Notes under the pieces: generated by a model
Seen by the model: the letters and a program-made list of their open reading frames with translations, nothing else
Databases searched by the model: none
What the model was told of the DNA's origin: nothing
Shown here: piece by piece, positions 42,551 to 51,327 of the stretch
Layout of the letters: the number at the start of each line of letters is the position of its first letter
Position numbering within the stretch: position 1 is the stretch's first letter
DNA from: JAHDHW01 sp965220465
GTDB taxonomy: Bacteria; Bacteroidota; Bacteroidia; Chitinophagales; Saprospiraceae
Direction: 5' to 3'
Assembly (NCBI GenBank): GCA_965220465.1
Contig: CBDCPZ010000018.1
Location: 124,001-188,000 of the forward strand
DNA length: 64,000 nucleotides
Translations under genes and position numbers: made by a program

Positions 42551-42600
42551 GGTGATTTTTGTCACCTATTGACTTTTGGACAATTTCTAATTTGCGCACA
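42551..42600 (+). promoter_or_regulatory. FNR/CRP-type palindrome and -7 element of the ccoS promoter
   Basis: GGTGATTTTTGTCACC (42551-42566) is a perfect palindrome of the GTGA-N6-TCAC class. It also fits TGAT-N4-GTCA, close to the site before ccoI. A TAATTTG element at 42588-42594 resembles the -7 consensus with one base missing. If it is used, the palindrome centre lies near -41, the position of class II activator sites. The ATG of ccoS is at 42614. Regulation by an FNR/CRP-type activator is inferred. Confidence 0.55.
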
Positions 42601-42613
42601 AATATTTTTATTC

Positions 42614-42769
42614 ATGAAAATTATTTTTCTGCTTATTGCCATCGGACTTTTAATTGCCCTGGGATTTTTGGCTGCTTTTCTTTGGGCGGTCAAATCTGGA
42701 CAATACGATGATGACTATACTCCTTCCATTCGAATTTTATTTGACGATAACAATAAAGACAAAAAATGA
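42614..42769 (+). CDS. ccoS: cbb3 oxidase maturation protein CcoS
   Basis: 51 residues from the ATG at 42614. The frame is open further upstream, but the palindrome and promoter lie there. One N-terminal membrane helix (IIFLLIAIGLLIALGFLAAF) is followed by WAVKSGQYDDDYTP, the CcoS hallmark. CcoS is needed for cofactor insertion into cbb3 oxidase. Its TGA stop overlaps the ATG of the next small ORF by 4 bp. Confidence 0.9.
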   Translation: MKIIFLLIAIGLLIALGFLAAFLWAVKSGQYDDDYTPSIRILFDDNNKDKK

Positions 42770-42879
42770 CATTACTGATCATAATACAAACAGCATTTTA
42801 TTGTTGTTTTGCAGTACTTTCCGGTTCGATAGTTTATACTTGCTGGAAAATGGAAAGAACAAAAACGAAAAACATTTAA
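42766..42879 (+). CDS. 37-residue putative small membrane protein between ccoS and ccoN
   Basis: MTLLIIIQTAFYCCFAVL continues with SGSIVYTCWKMERTKTKNI: one hydrophobic helix (residues 2-26) with a positively charged C-terminus, which predicts N-out/C-in topology. The ATG overlaps the ccoS stop codon (ATGA), a classic coupling arrangement, and the stop lies 23 bp before ccoNO. I do not recognise it. By size and place it could be a small accessory subunit or assembly factor of cbb3 oxidase, comparable in size to CcoM of Pseudomonas, though without visible similarity. A chance ORF cannot be excluded. Confidence 0.5.
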   Translation: MTLLIIIQTAFYCCFAVLSGSIVYTCWKMERTKTKNI

Positions 42880-42902
42880 TCAACGATAACAAGTAAAACA
42901 AT

Positions 42903-45050
42903 ATGTCTAAAATTGATTCCTTTAGTTATGATAATGCCATTGTAAAAAACTTTGCATTTGCCACTATTATTTGGGGTTTAGTAGGGATGGTGGTGGGTTT
43001 AATAGCTGCTTTTCAGTTGATTTTGCCGGCAGTAAATTTATCAGAATATACGCCAATGTTTGCATTCGGGCGGCTTCGCCCGTTGCACACCAATGCAGCA
43101 ATTTTTGCCTTCGTAGGTAACGGAATTTTTATGGGGGTATACTATTCTCTACAACGACTCCTCAAAGCCAGAATGTTTAGTGATGTACTTTCAAAAATAA
43201 ATTTCTGGGGTTGGCAGTTGATCATTGTTGCTGCGGCAATTTCGCTGCCTTTAGGATATACCAGTGCTCACGAATATGCAGAGTTGGAATGGCCGATTGA
43301 TATTGCAATTGCAATTGTTTGGGTCGTTTTTGGAATCAACATGTTTGGTACTATTTTAAAAAGAAGAGAAAACCACCTTTACGTGGCGATCTGGTTTTAC
43401 ATCGCAACATGGGTGACGGTGACAGTGCTTCACATTTTCAATAATCTTGAAATACCTGTTCATTTTATGGACAGTATTCCTGTATTTGCAGGTGTTCAGG
43501 ATGCATTGGTTCAATGGTGGTACGGGCATAATGCCGTGGCCTTCTTTTTGACGACGCCATATCTTGGATTGATGTATTATTACCTTCCGAAGGCAGCCAA
43601 TCGTCCGGTTTTTTCTTATAGATTATCAATTGTTCACTTTTGGGCATTGATATTTATTTACATCTGGGCAGGGCCTCACCATTTGCTTTATACTTCTTTA
43701 CCAAACTGGGCACAGTCAATCGGAGTTGTATTTTCGATTATGTTGATTGCTCCATCATGGGGAGGGATGTTAAATGGTTTGTTGACCTTACGCGGAGCGT
43801 GGGACAGAGTGAGAACGGACCCAATCCTTAAATTTATGGTAGTAGCTGTGACCGCTTATGGTATGGCAACTTTTGAAGGTCCGATGCTAGCTTTAAAATC
43901 ATTCAACGCTATCAGCCACTACACCGACTGGACTATCGGACACGTTCACGTTGGGACATTAGGTTGGAACGGAATGCTCACCTTTGGGGTGCTTTATTGG
44001 TTGATTCCTCGAATTTATGATACAAAACTCTATTCTGTTAAATTAGCAAATACACACTTTTGGATTGGAACTTTGGGAATATTGTTTTATACCATTCCCC
44101 TTTATTGGGCAGGCTGGACCCAGAGTTTGATGTGGAAACAATTTACTCCTGAAGGATTTTTGACTTATGGTAACTTTTTAGAAACGGTTACCCAGATTAT
44201 TCCAATGTACATCATGCGTGCTGTTGGTGGAACGATTTATCTGACAGGTGTAATTGTAATGGCTTATAACCTTTTTAAAACGGCAAGAGCTGGTTCATTA
44301 ATCAGTAATGAAGCCGTGGAAGCTCCAGCTCGGGTAGCTCCTGAAAAACATCCTGGTGAGCATTGGCACAGATGGATTGAAAGAAGACCTATTCAAATGT
44401 TGGTTTTTAGTGCAATTGCTATTTTGATCGGTGGGATCGTTGAAATTTTCCCTATGATGTTAATTGATGATAACGTTCCTAAAATAGAATCCGTCAAACC
44501 ATATACTGCTTTAGAGTGGGAGGGACGTGATCTTTATATCAGAGAAGGCTGTTTGGGTTGTCACTCTCAGATGATTCGTCCATTTAGGTCGGAAACGGCG
44601 AGATATGGAGATTATTCAAAATCCGGTGAATTTATTTACGACAGGCCATTCCTTTGGGGATCGAAACGGACCGGACCGGACTTGGCGCGTGAAGGTGCTG
44701 ATAAGCTGAAAAAATCTGACGCTTGGCATTACAACCACATGGTTGATCCACGAAGTTTGTCGCCTGGATCAATTATGCCGGCTTATCCTTTTTTGGCGAA
44801 AGATGATTTAAATACAGGGTATACAAAAGCAAAACTGAAAGTGCTGAAACAATTAGGCACTCCATATACCGCTGAATACATTGAAAATGTAGAAGCAGAA
44901 ATGGAAACACAGGCTAAGAAAATTGCAAAAAGCTTGAACCGAGAAGGAATCGGTGGAGAAGGATTGGAGAAAAAGGAAATTATTGCAATGATTGCTTATT
45001 TGCAGCGATTGGGAACAGACATTGAACCAGATGCTCAGTCTGGAAATTGA
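42903..45050 (+). CDS. ccoNO: cbb3-type cytochrome c oxidase, fused subunits I and II (CcoN-CcoO)
   Basis: 715 residues. Residues 1-~470 are the 12-helix heme-copper subunit with the His ligands of the low-spin heme and the heme b3-CuB site (RPLHTNAAIFAF; YGHNAVAFFLTTPYLG; GPHHLLY; GHVHVGTLGWNG). After a hydrophobic linker, residues ~500-715 are the CcoO mono-heme domain with the CxxCH motif GCLGCHSQM (about 549-557) and a Met ligand candidate in SIMPAYPF. Fusion of ccoN and ccoO is common in Bacteroidota. The enzyme reduces oxygen to water with high affinity and pumps protons at the inner membrane. Confidence 0.96.
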   Translation: MSKIDSFSYDNAIVKNFAFATIIWGLVGMVVGLIAAFQLILPAVNLSEYTPMFAFGRLRPLHTNAAIFAFVGNGIFMGVYYSLQRLLKARMFSDVLSKINFWGWQLIIVAAAISLPLGYTSAHEYAELEWPIDIAIAIVWVVFGINMFGTILKRRENHLYVAIWFYIATWVTVTVLHIFNNLEIPVHFMDSIPVFAGVQDALVQWWYGHNAVAFFLTTPYLGLMYYYLPKAANRPVFSYRLSIVHFWALIFIYIWAGPHHLLYTSLPNWAQSIGVVFSIMLIAPSWGGMLNGLLTLRGAWDRVRTDPILKFMVVAVTAYGMATFEGPMLALKSFNAISHYTDWTIGHVHVGTLGWNGMLTFGVLYWLIPRIYDTKLYSVKLANTHFWIGTLGILFYTIPLYWAGWTQSLMWKQFTPEGFLTYGNFLETVTQIIPMYIMRAVGGTIYLTGVIVMAYNLFKTARAGSLISNEAVEAPARVAPEKHPGEHWHRWIERRPIQMLVFSAIAILIGGIVEIFPMMLIDDNVPKIESVKPYTALEWEGRDLYIREGCLGCHSQMIRPFRSETARYGDYSKSGEFIYDRPFLWGSKRTGPDLAREGADKLKKSDAWHYNHMVDPRSLSPGSIMPAYPFLAKDDLNTGYTKAKLKVLKQLGTPYTAEYIENVEAEMETQAKKIAKSLNREGIGGEGLEKKEIIAMIAYLQRLGTDIEPDAQSGN

Positions 45051-45080
45051 TATTTATTCTAAGATTCTAAATCTAAAAAA

Positions 45081-45260
45081 ATGTATAAACACATTCTTGA
45101 AAGCGCTGGAAATATTAACTGGATGGCACTTTTTGCCCTCATCACTTTCTTTGGGCTTTTTATCATCGGCATTGTGACCGTTTTTGGAAAAAACAAAGCC
45201 TATATAGAAAAGATGTCAAATCTTCCTTTAGACGATGACAACTCATCTGATAACCAATGA
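45081..45260 (+). CDS. ccoQ: cbb3 oxidase small subunit CcoQ
   Basis: 59 residues: MYKHILESAGNINW, then one membrane helix (ALFALITFFGLFIIGIVTVF) and an acidic tail. It lies 30 bp after ccoNO and 12 bp before ccoP, the usual place of ccoQ. CcoQ stabilises the assembled oxidase. The small size leaves position and topology as the main evidence. Confidence 0.85.
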   Translation: MYKHILESAGNINWMALFALITFFGLFIIGIVTVFGKNKAYIEKMSNLPLDDDNSSDNQ

Positions 45261-45272
45261 AACAATTTTGTT

Positions 45273-46175
45273 ATGAACTATAAATCAATGATTTACCGAC
45301 TTTTTACAATAATAGTTTTTCTGTTTTCTGCATTCATTACGAATGCTCAGGAAGCAGCAAGTGGCCCCAAATCACCGCGAGGGATTATGGAGTTATTATA
45401 CGAAAATATCATCCTTATTTTAGGTGCAATTGTTGTCATTGCAGCGTTTGGAACTATCATTTATTTGTTTAATGTGCTGATGCGACTTCAGGAGATTCGA
45501 ATGTTAAAAGAGCAGGGTATAGAAGTGGTAGAAAAAGTTGCTGTGGAACAAAAAGATTCCTGGTTGCTTGCATTCTACAAAAAAATGGCGGGAACAATAC
45601 CGCTTGAAAAGGAAGAAGATATTCTATTTGATCATTCCTACGATGGAATTCGAGAACTGGACAATAGTTTACCTCCCTGGTGGCTGGCGATGTTTTATAT
45701 AACGATTATTTTTGCAGTTGTTTATATTGGGTATTATGAATTGTCAGATTATGGCCTTAATCAGCAGCAGGAATATGCGCAGGAAATGGAATATGCGGAG
45801 CAGGCAAAAATGGCTTTTCTTGCTAAACAGGCCAACAAAATTGACGAGACAACTGTTGAGATAGTTGAAGACGAAGCTTTCATAGCAGCAGGAAAAGATA
45901 TCTTTGATAAAAATTGTGTTGCCTGTCATGGAACACTTGGCGAAGGAAACACTATTGGGCCAAATATGACCGATGAATATTGGATTCATGGTGGTAGTAT
46001 TAAAGATGTTTTTAAAACTATTAAATATGGTGTAGTTGAAAAAGGAATGCAATCTTGGAAAGAAATGTTGCCTCCTGCTGCAATGCACCAGGTAGCAATG
46101 TATATCTTGACTTTGCAAGGCACCAATCCACCTAATGCCAAAGAGCCGCAAGGGGAGATTTACAACGAAAATTAA
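45273..46175 (+). CDS. ccoP: cbb3 oxidase subunit III (CcoP), single heme c
   Basis: 300 residues. An N-terminal hydrophobic segment (FTIIVFLFSAFITNA) may be a signal peptide. It is followed by a membrane helix, the CcoP signature YDGIRELDNSLPPWW, and a second helix. One cytochrome c domain follows, with CVACH (about residue 215) and a Met ligand in GMQSWKEMLP. Only one CxxCH is present, whereas proteobacterial CcoP carries two hemes, so this is a mono-heme form. It passes electrons to CcoO/CcoN. Confidence 0.93.
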   Translation: MNYKSMIYRLFTIIVFLFSAFITNAQEAASGPKSPRGIMELLYENIILILGAIVVIAAFGTIIYLFNVLMRLQEIRMLKEQGIEVVEKVAVEQKDSWLLAFYKKMAGTIPLEKEEDILFDHSYDGIRELDNSLPPWWLAMFYITIIFAVVYIGYYELSDYGLNQQQEYAQEMEYAEQAKMAFLAKQANKIDETTVEIVEDEAFIAAGKDIFDKNCVACHGTLGEGNTIGPNMTDEYWIHGGSIKDVFKTIKYGVVEKGMQSWKEMLPPAAMHQVAMYILTLQGTNPPNAKEPQGEIYNEN

Positions 46176-46228
46176 GCTAGACAAGAACCAATGGAATTCA
46201 GGTTTTTGTTCTAAAAGGATGTTAAAAA

Positions 46229-47680
46229 ATGAGTGGAATGAATGATTTGACACCTATACCCGAGGATACAGAAGATTTTAGAGATCATATTGCCACTGTT
46301 GATCAACAAGGTAAGCGCCTTTGGGTTTATCCTAAAAAACCTAAAGGATATTATTACAATATCCGGTCGATCTTCAGTTGGGTTTTACTGGCATTTTTGT
46401 TTGGTATGCCATTTATTAAAATAAATGGTGATCCCTTCATGCTTTTTAATATTCTGGAAAGAAGGTTTATCCTTTTTGGTATAAACTTCATGCCTCAGGA
46501 TTTTTATCTTTTTGTCATTGCAATGCTGATCTTTATGATCTTTATTGTTTTGTTTACGGTGGTTTTTGGAAGACTTTTTTGTGGCTGGATTTGCCCTCAA
46601 ACGATTTTCATGGAAATGGTTTTCAGAAAAATCGAATACTGGATAGAAGGAGACGCAAATGCCCAGAAACGTCTAAATAAAGCTCGCTGGACTACGGATA
46701 AGATTTTTAAAAAAATCAGTAAACAAGGTATCTTTTTTGGGATTTCGGTACTGATCGCCAATACTTTTTTGGCTTATATTATCAGTATGGACGAAGTCTT
46801 CCGCATCATAACCGAACCCATCTCGGAGCATATGGTTGGCTTCATTGCGATGATTGTTTTTTCCTTTGTTTTTTATTTTGTGTTTTCACAAATGAGAGAG
46901 CAAGTCTGTATCGCCATTTGCCCTTACGGCAGGTTGCAAAGTGTTATGCTGGACAAAGACTCAATCGTCGTCGCCTATGATTTTATCAGAGGAGAACCGC
47001 GTGGGAAAATCAAGAAAAGCAGGAAAAAGCAAGAGGAAGAGGTGCCTGAAGTTCAATTGAAGCAAAACCTTGGCGATTGCATCGATTGTAGCCTTTGTGT
47101 TCAGGTTTGCCCTACTGGGATTGATATTCGAAACGGGACACAGCTTGAATGTGTCAATTGTACCGCTTGCATGGATGCTTGCGATGAAGTAATGTTAAAA
47201 GTTGGACGAGAGAAAAAACTGATTCGTTACGATAGCTTAAGCGGGATTGAAGAAGGCAGAAAGAAAATACTGACTCCGCGAGTGATGGCTTATTCCGGAG
47301 TTTTGTCAATTTTGATTATTTTGGAAATCTTTCTTTTTGCACTAAGAACTGATGTCGAAACGCTGTTGTTAAGAACACCGGGATTGTTGTTTCAGGAAGT
47401 AAACGAAACCACGGTAAGTAATTTATACAACTACCAGGTGATTAATAAAACGCCTGAGGAATATCCGATTGAGTTTCGTTTAGAGTCAGAATACGGAGCA
47501 ATCAAGCTGGTAGGCGATGCACCATTTGTTAAAAAGAATGAAATTTCGAAAGGAGGCTTGTTTATCGAAATGCCAAAAGACCAATTGAAAAGTGGAAAAA
47601 ATAAAGTGACCGTTGGCGTTTATTCAAATGGAAAATTAATTGATAAAGTAACCACTTCATTTTTAGGACCTGTAAAATAA
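46229..47680 (+). CDS. ccoG: Cytochrome c oxidase accessory protein CcoG (FixG/RdxA)
   Basis: 483 residues, an inner-membrane iron-sulfur protein that reduces Cu2+ for cbb3 assembly in characterised homologues. Four to five helices with CGWICPQTIFME and CIAICPYGRLQ are followed by two 4Fe-4S ferredoxin motifs, CIDCSLCVQVCP and CVNCTACMDACD (about residues 288-322). After another helix comes an Ig-like C-terminal domain (FixG_C). The start MSGMNDL lies 53 bp after ccoP. It is cotranscribed with ccoH, 6 bp downstream. Confidence 0.95.
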   Translation: MSGMNDLTPIPEDTEDFRDHIATVDQQGKRLWVYPKKPKGYYYNIRSIFSWVLLAFLFGMPFIKINGDPFMLFNILERRFILFGINFMPQDFYLFVIAMLIFMIFIVLFTVVFGRLFCGWICPQTIFMEMVFRKIEYWIEGDANAQKRLNKARWTTDKIFKKISKQGIFFGISVLIANTFLAYIISMDEVFRIITEPISEHMVGFIAMIVFSFVFYFVFSQMREQVCIAICPYGRLQSVMLDKDSIVVAYDFIRGEPRGKIKKSRKKQEEEVPEVQLKQNLGDCIDCSLCVQVCPTGIDIRNGTQLECVNCTACMDACDEVMLKVGREKKLIRYDSLSGIEEGRKKILTPRVMAYSGVLSILIILEIFLFALRTDVETLLLRTPGLLFQEVNETTVSNLYNYQVINKTPEEYPIEFRLESEYGAIKLVGDAPFVKKNEISKGGLFIEMPKDQLKSGKNKVTVGVYSNGKLIDKVTTSFLGPVK

Positions 47681-47686
47681 TAAAAG

Positions 47687-48127
47687 ATGAATTTTAACTG
47701 GGGACATGGGATTGCATTGTTTTATATAATATTTGCAAGTGTTTTAATCTTTTTTGTTGTAAAGTCAACACAATATGATCACAGTCTTGTAGTGGAAAAT
47801 TATTACGAAGAAGATCTGAAATATCAACAACATTATGAAAAACTTGCGAATAGTAAAGACTTGGAAATAGATGTTAAAATTAACCATGATCCTCAGTCAG
47901 AAAGTATAAATATTCAATTTCCAAAGGAAAAAGGAACAGTAGCTGGAACCATCCATTTTTACCGACCTTCAGATAAAAGCAAAGATTTAATTGTAAAAAT
48001 AAAATTGGATCAGAACTTTGAACAATCCTTACCGGTTTCAAAATTAAGCCCCGGACTTTGGCAACTTAAAGTGGATTGGCAGGCAGGTGGAATGCCTTTT
48101 TACAAGGAAGAAACTTTAGTTTTGTAA
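47687..48127 (+). CDS. ccoH: FixH/CcoH-family protein
   Basis: 146 residues. One N-terminal membrane helix (GIALFYIIFASVLIFFVVKS) is followed by the FixH signature YYEEDLKYQQHYEK and an extracytoplasmic beta-sandwich that ends GMPFYKEETLVL. CcoH binds the CcoP-containing complex during cbb3 assembly. It starts 6 bp after ccoG and stops one base before the ATG of the next gene. Confidence 0.9.
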   Translation: MNFNWGHGIALFYIIFASVLIFFVVKSTQYDHSLVVENYYEEDLKYQQHYEKLANSKDLEIDVKINHDPQSESINIQFPKEKGTVAGTIHFYRPSDKSKDLIVKIKLDQNFEQSLPVSKLSPGLWQLKVDWQAGGMPFYKEETLVL

Positions 48128-48128
48128 A

Positions 48129-48827
48129 ATGATTTTTTGGACAGCATTTACGCTTGGGTTAATTGGAAGTACACACTGTTTAGGTATGTGTGGGCCAATC
48201 GCTTTGGCTATCCCGATGAGTACCTCCCAACGTTTGCTGATGACTTTTCAAGCTTTAAAATACAATCTGGGGAGAGTGTTGACCTATGCTTTGTTAGGCG
48301 CTGTTTTTGGATTATTGGGCATGGGAGTGGAGCTGGCCGGTTTTCAAAAAAGTTTTTCGATCGTCATTGGGATTATGTTGTTGATTGCAGCATTTTTCAC
48401 TTTGGATTGGGAATCAAGATTAACCAATAATTCACCGCTTAAAACATTTTTTCATTTTATAAAAAAGCAAATTGGAAAACTCATTCGCAACGATTCAAAA
48501 CAATCTCACCTTTTAATCGGAATTTTCAACGGCTTTTTACCATGCGGTATGGTTTATCTGGCAATCGCCGGAGCGGTCACAACGGGTAGTATTTTGAACG
48601 GAATGTTGTTTATGACACTTTTTGGATTAGGAACGCTGCCCCTTATGTTGGGCATTATGCTTCTTGGGAATGTAATCAAACCCTCTTTTAAAAACATACT
48701 TCGAAAAATCGCTCCTTTTATAATGATCAGTTTTGCTTTATTGCTGATTGCCAGGGGTTTAAATGTCAATCTACCCACCGAGCTCCGCTTTTGGGAAGCT
48801 CTTCAAAATGATGTAATGTGCCATTAA
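48129..48827 (+). CDS. SafE/UreH-like membrane protein of the cbb3 assembly locus
   Basis: 232 residues with six hydrophobic helices. The motifs STHCLGMCGPIALAIP (residues 14-29) and NGFLPCGMVYLAIAGA are the paired, Cys-containing signatures of the sulfite exporter TauE/SafE (UreH-like, DsbD-related) family. In Bacteroidota this gene usually closes the cco operon and is thought to deliver copper or reducing power to cbb3 oxidase. It is immediately adjacent to ccoH (one intervening base) and is followed by a strong terminator. The exact role is inferred from context. Confidence 0.85.
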   Translation: MIFWTAFTLGLIGSTHCLGMCGPIALAIPMSTSQRLLMTFQALKYNLGRVLTYALLGAVFGLLGMGVELAGFQKSFSIVIGIMLLIAAFFTLDWESRLTNNSPLKTFFHFIKKQIGKLIRNDSKQSHLLIGIFNGFLPCGMVYLAIAGAVTTGSILNGMLFMTLFGLGTLPLMLGIMLLGNVIKPSFKNILRKIAPFIMISFALLLIARGLNVNLPTELRFWEALQNDVMCH

Positions 48828-48866
48828 TATTGTTTATTTCGGAAAATAATTTCCAAGTACGCTCTT

Positions 48867-48906
48867 AAACAAAAACCCGAAAGAACATTCTTTCGGGTTT
48901 TTGTTT
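48867..48906. terminator. Bidirectional terminator between the cco operon and the VIT-domain gene
   Basis: The arms AAAACCCGAAAGAA and TTCTTTCGGGTTTT are part of a 19-bp near-perfect stem centred at 48886/48887, with A/T runs on both sides. It lies 40 bp after the cco locus (plus strand) and 53 bp after the minus-strand gene ending at 48959, so it can serve both. Confidence 0.92.
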
Positions 48907-48958
48907 AATTATGAAAAGAACCTTTTGACATTTAGACAAAGTCATTAAAAATACTTCA

Positions 48959-51148
48959 TCATTTCGGTAAAACGACAATCTTCCCAACCATTTCGCCGTA
49001 GTCGCTTTTTATTTTACAAAAATAGATTCCTGCCTCTACTTCATTTTCAAGTATCCATTGCCACTCTAGTTTATTTGGGGTCGAACTATAAAGATCAGGC
49101 TTGCTGATAACTCGTCCCGACGCATCATAAACCGTTGCTGTCCAGTCACTTGGAATCAATACGCCTTTGTAAATGAGTTGGATTTTAGCAATAGAGTTTG
49201 TTGGGTTTGGCGAGATAAGAACTTCAGCATCAGAAGGTTTAAATTCTTCTTTTACTGAGATCGCAATAACTTCACCATTATTGTACAAACAGCCAATACA
49301 AGGATCTCCACCCTGATCAGGCTCCAAAGCAAGGAATGCAGTCAACCTGGTCAACACTCTTTCCTGAATGCTTTGTTCAATGATAAATTCACGATCTTCA
49401 TCTGTGCTTGCCTGTGTTTCTAAGCTTCTTAAATAGGGGCCAAACCACATTTCTTTCATCAAAGTGTCCCCTACAAGAATGTTATCCGTTTCAACAGTCG
49501 CGGTTAGATTCCAAAACTGACCGGTATCTGTAATCAAACTGGCATTTATGTTCAACGGGAAATTGCCTAGATATTTTCCGGTCTGGAGTATTACTCCATT
49601 ATTTTCCGGATTTAATTCAACATCGCTCAGTGAATATCGCTGGTATGCAATGCCATTAGCTAACGTTGTGGTATAGTCCATGATTCCTGTTGGAAATTCA
49701 AGTGCCGGAAATAGCTGGACAAGTAGTTCGGCATATTCCTCATTACTTTCCCGATAAACTATTGTTTCAGATTGTGAAAAAGCGGACGACAGCAATTGAT
49801 AAAAATATTCATTGCCTTGATAAGCTTCATTGTTGTAATAAATGATCGAAACATTTTCATCCTGGTAATCCAAAAGTGTCAAAGGCACATCGGTCATCAA
49901 GAGGTTTTCTATATTTGAAAAAACATCATCTGCAATTGGAGGATATACAAAATCATCATTGGCCGCGAAAAGATAAATGTGATTGATGTCCCCTTGGGTT
50001 TGCGCCCAGTTAAAGCCTTGTGCAAGAAGTTGCTCCAGATCTGCTCCATCTTGTTCGTTCAACAAACTTTCAAGCGTATCAGCAAACAAAAGCGCATCAT
50101 ATTCCCACCAGCTATCACTTAAAAATTGTATTCCATTATTTGTCATGACAGCAGCATTTAGAGCATCCGTTTCTGAGAAATGAGCTCCCAATATGTTCTG
50201 TAGATGGTTTAAAAAAACCGCTTTCGAAAGGCTGGTTTTAAAATCATCATAATCCAGCAGGATTAAATATTTTTTTGTCTGAGACTGCGAATTCGCAGCC
50301 CAATCAGGCACAAAAGCAAGTTGATAATAGTTTTCACCGTCATCAGTATAAGTACTCAAAAAAGTTTTGTTCGCTGATAATGGGGCGTCAACTACTAATC
50401 CGATATGATTCGCTGAAATAAACTCATCTCCCGGCACTTCCAGATATTGCAAAAGATCGCCAGAGCCCCCAAGCACAGTATCTGTCATTGGAATGAGGAC
50501 ATTGTCCATTTTCAGATTTGGGAACTGCCAAAGGCCATTGACTGGCATTCCTATTCCAACTTTTTCGGGTGGATAATCAGTGCTTTGCAATATATTTTGC
50601 AATAAATTGGATGTGATCGACTCTACGTCCCAGGTAGTGGGCACTAGAAAGCTCATTTTGATTCGCCTGCTTTCGCCTTCAAATAGCGGGTAAATTCTTA
50701 TCTCATATCTGCCGTCCGTTAATTGATAGAAAAAAGATGGGTCCTCGTTTCTATCGACAATATCTTCATAGGTTTCCAAAGCCGTCCAAAAATCAACAAC
50801 ATCTGCTTTGATGATATCCTGTTCAATCCAAAGCCAGGAATCATGAATTATTGTATTTCCCGGCAAATCAAATTGCCAGATAATTTCGTATTCTCCTTGC
50901 CATGACCAGGCATCTGGCCCTTGCGAGATGGTTGCATAAAATCCGATTTCGGTGTAAATGCCTTGTGGTTCTGCAATGATTGTCACGTCTTCCAATTTGC
51001 CGTGAGCCATAGAACTTTCCCACAGTGGTTCATTGGAAGCAGGTGTCTCCCAACTGTCAGGATCGCCGACTCTCAGGTAATTTTGTGCGTGAAGGATTTG
51101 TGTAGAAAAGAAGGAAATCGCGATTGAAAGGAGTAGAGTTGTTCGCAT
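48959..51148 (-). CDS. Secreted VIT-domain protein with T9SS sorting domain
   Basis: 729 residues from the ATG at 51148; the frame opens 23 codons earlier, but MRTTLLLSIAISFFSTQILHAQ is a proper signal peptide. Residues ~30-190 match a vault/inter-alpha-trypsin (VIT) domain: an amphipathic region, then YEDIVDRNEDPSFFYQLT, RYEIRIYPLFEGESRRIKM. A von Willebrand A-like fold may follow (KKYLILLDYDDF), but the DxSxS metal site is absent. The C-terminal 85 residues are a type A T9SS domain (VLISPNPTNSIAKIQL, ending GKIVVLPK). It is therefore exported and probably surface-bound. Function unknown; VIT/vWA proteins often mediate adhesion. Upstream lies one copy of a 135-bp repeat. Confidence 0.82.
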   Translation of the reverse strand: MRTTLLLSIAISFFSTQILHAQNYLRVGDPDSWETPASNEPLWESSMAHGKLEDVTIIAEPQGIYTEIGFYATISQGPDAWSWQGEYEIIWQFDLPGNTIIHDSWLWIEQDIIKADVVDFWTALETYEDIVDRNEDPSFFYQLTDGRYEIRIYPLFEGESRRIKMSFLVPTTWDVESITSNLLQNILQSTDYPPEKVGIGMPVNGLWQFPNLKMDNVLIPMTDTVLGGSGDLLQYLEVPGDEFISANHIGLVVDAPLSANKTFLSTYTDDGENYYQLAFVPDWAANSQSQTKKYLILLDYDDFKTSLSKAVFLNHLQNILGAHFSETDALNAAVMTNNGIQFLSDSWWEYDALLFADTLESLLNEQDGADLEQLLAQGFNWAQTQGDINHIYLFAANDDFVYPPIADDVFSNIENLLMTDVPLTLLDYQDENVSIIYYNNEAYQGNEYFYQLLSSAFSQSETIVYRESNEEYAELLVQLFPALEFPTGIMDYTTTLANGIAYQRYSLSDVELNPENNGVILQTGKYLGNFPLNINASLITDTGQFWNLTATVETDNILVGDTLMKEMWFGPYLRSLETQASTDEDREFIIEQSIQERVLTRLTAFLALEPDQGGDPCIGCLYNNGEVIAISVKEEFKPSDAEVLISPNPTNSIAKIQLIYKGVLIPSDWTATVYDASGRVISKPDLYSSTPNKLEWQWILENEVEAGIYFCKIKSDYGEMVGKIVVLPK

Positions 51149-51190
51149 GTTGGGGGAGTCTTTAGGTTTTAAAAAATTGTTCTGATTTTG

Positions 51191-51327
51191 CAGGCGTAAA
51201 AAATTATATGAAAACATTTTGACATTGCGAAATAATGTTAATCAAATGACTAAAAGGAATTTGTTGATGTTATTTTTGAAATGTCTTAAAAAAAATGGTT
51301 TCGTTTAATTTAGCCCAACTACTTAAA
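51191..51327 (+). repeat. Left copy of a ~135-bp inverted repeat
   Basis: From CAGGCGTAAAAAATTATATG to AGCCCAACTACTTAAA this stretch matches the complement of 54344-54476 at roughly nine positions in ten, with a few 1-2 base indels. Similarity stops sharply at both ends. It lies in the 633-bp gap 51149-51781, upstream of the VIT gene. The pair encloses the opine-dehydrogenase-like and decarboxylase genes. No coding frame is shared by the copies. Confidence 0.85.

Noticed and set aside
42512..42613. Upstream extension of ccoS to position 42512
   Set aside because: The extension covers the palindrome and promoter-like element; the ATG at 42614 gives the normal CcoS N-terminus.
42654..42896. 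80-codon ORF overlapping ccoS and the small ORF in another frame
   Set aside because: Begins inside ccoS without a signal and has low-complexity composition; the 37-codon ORF in the third frame is better placed.
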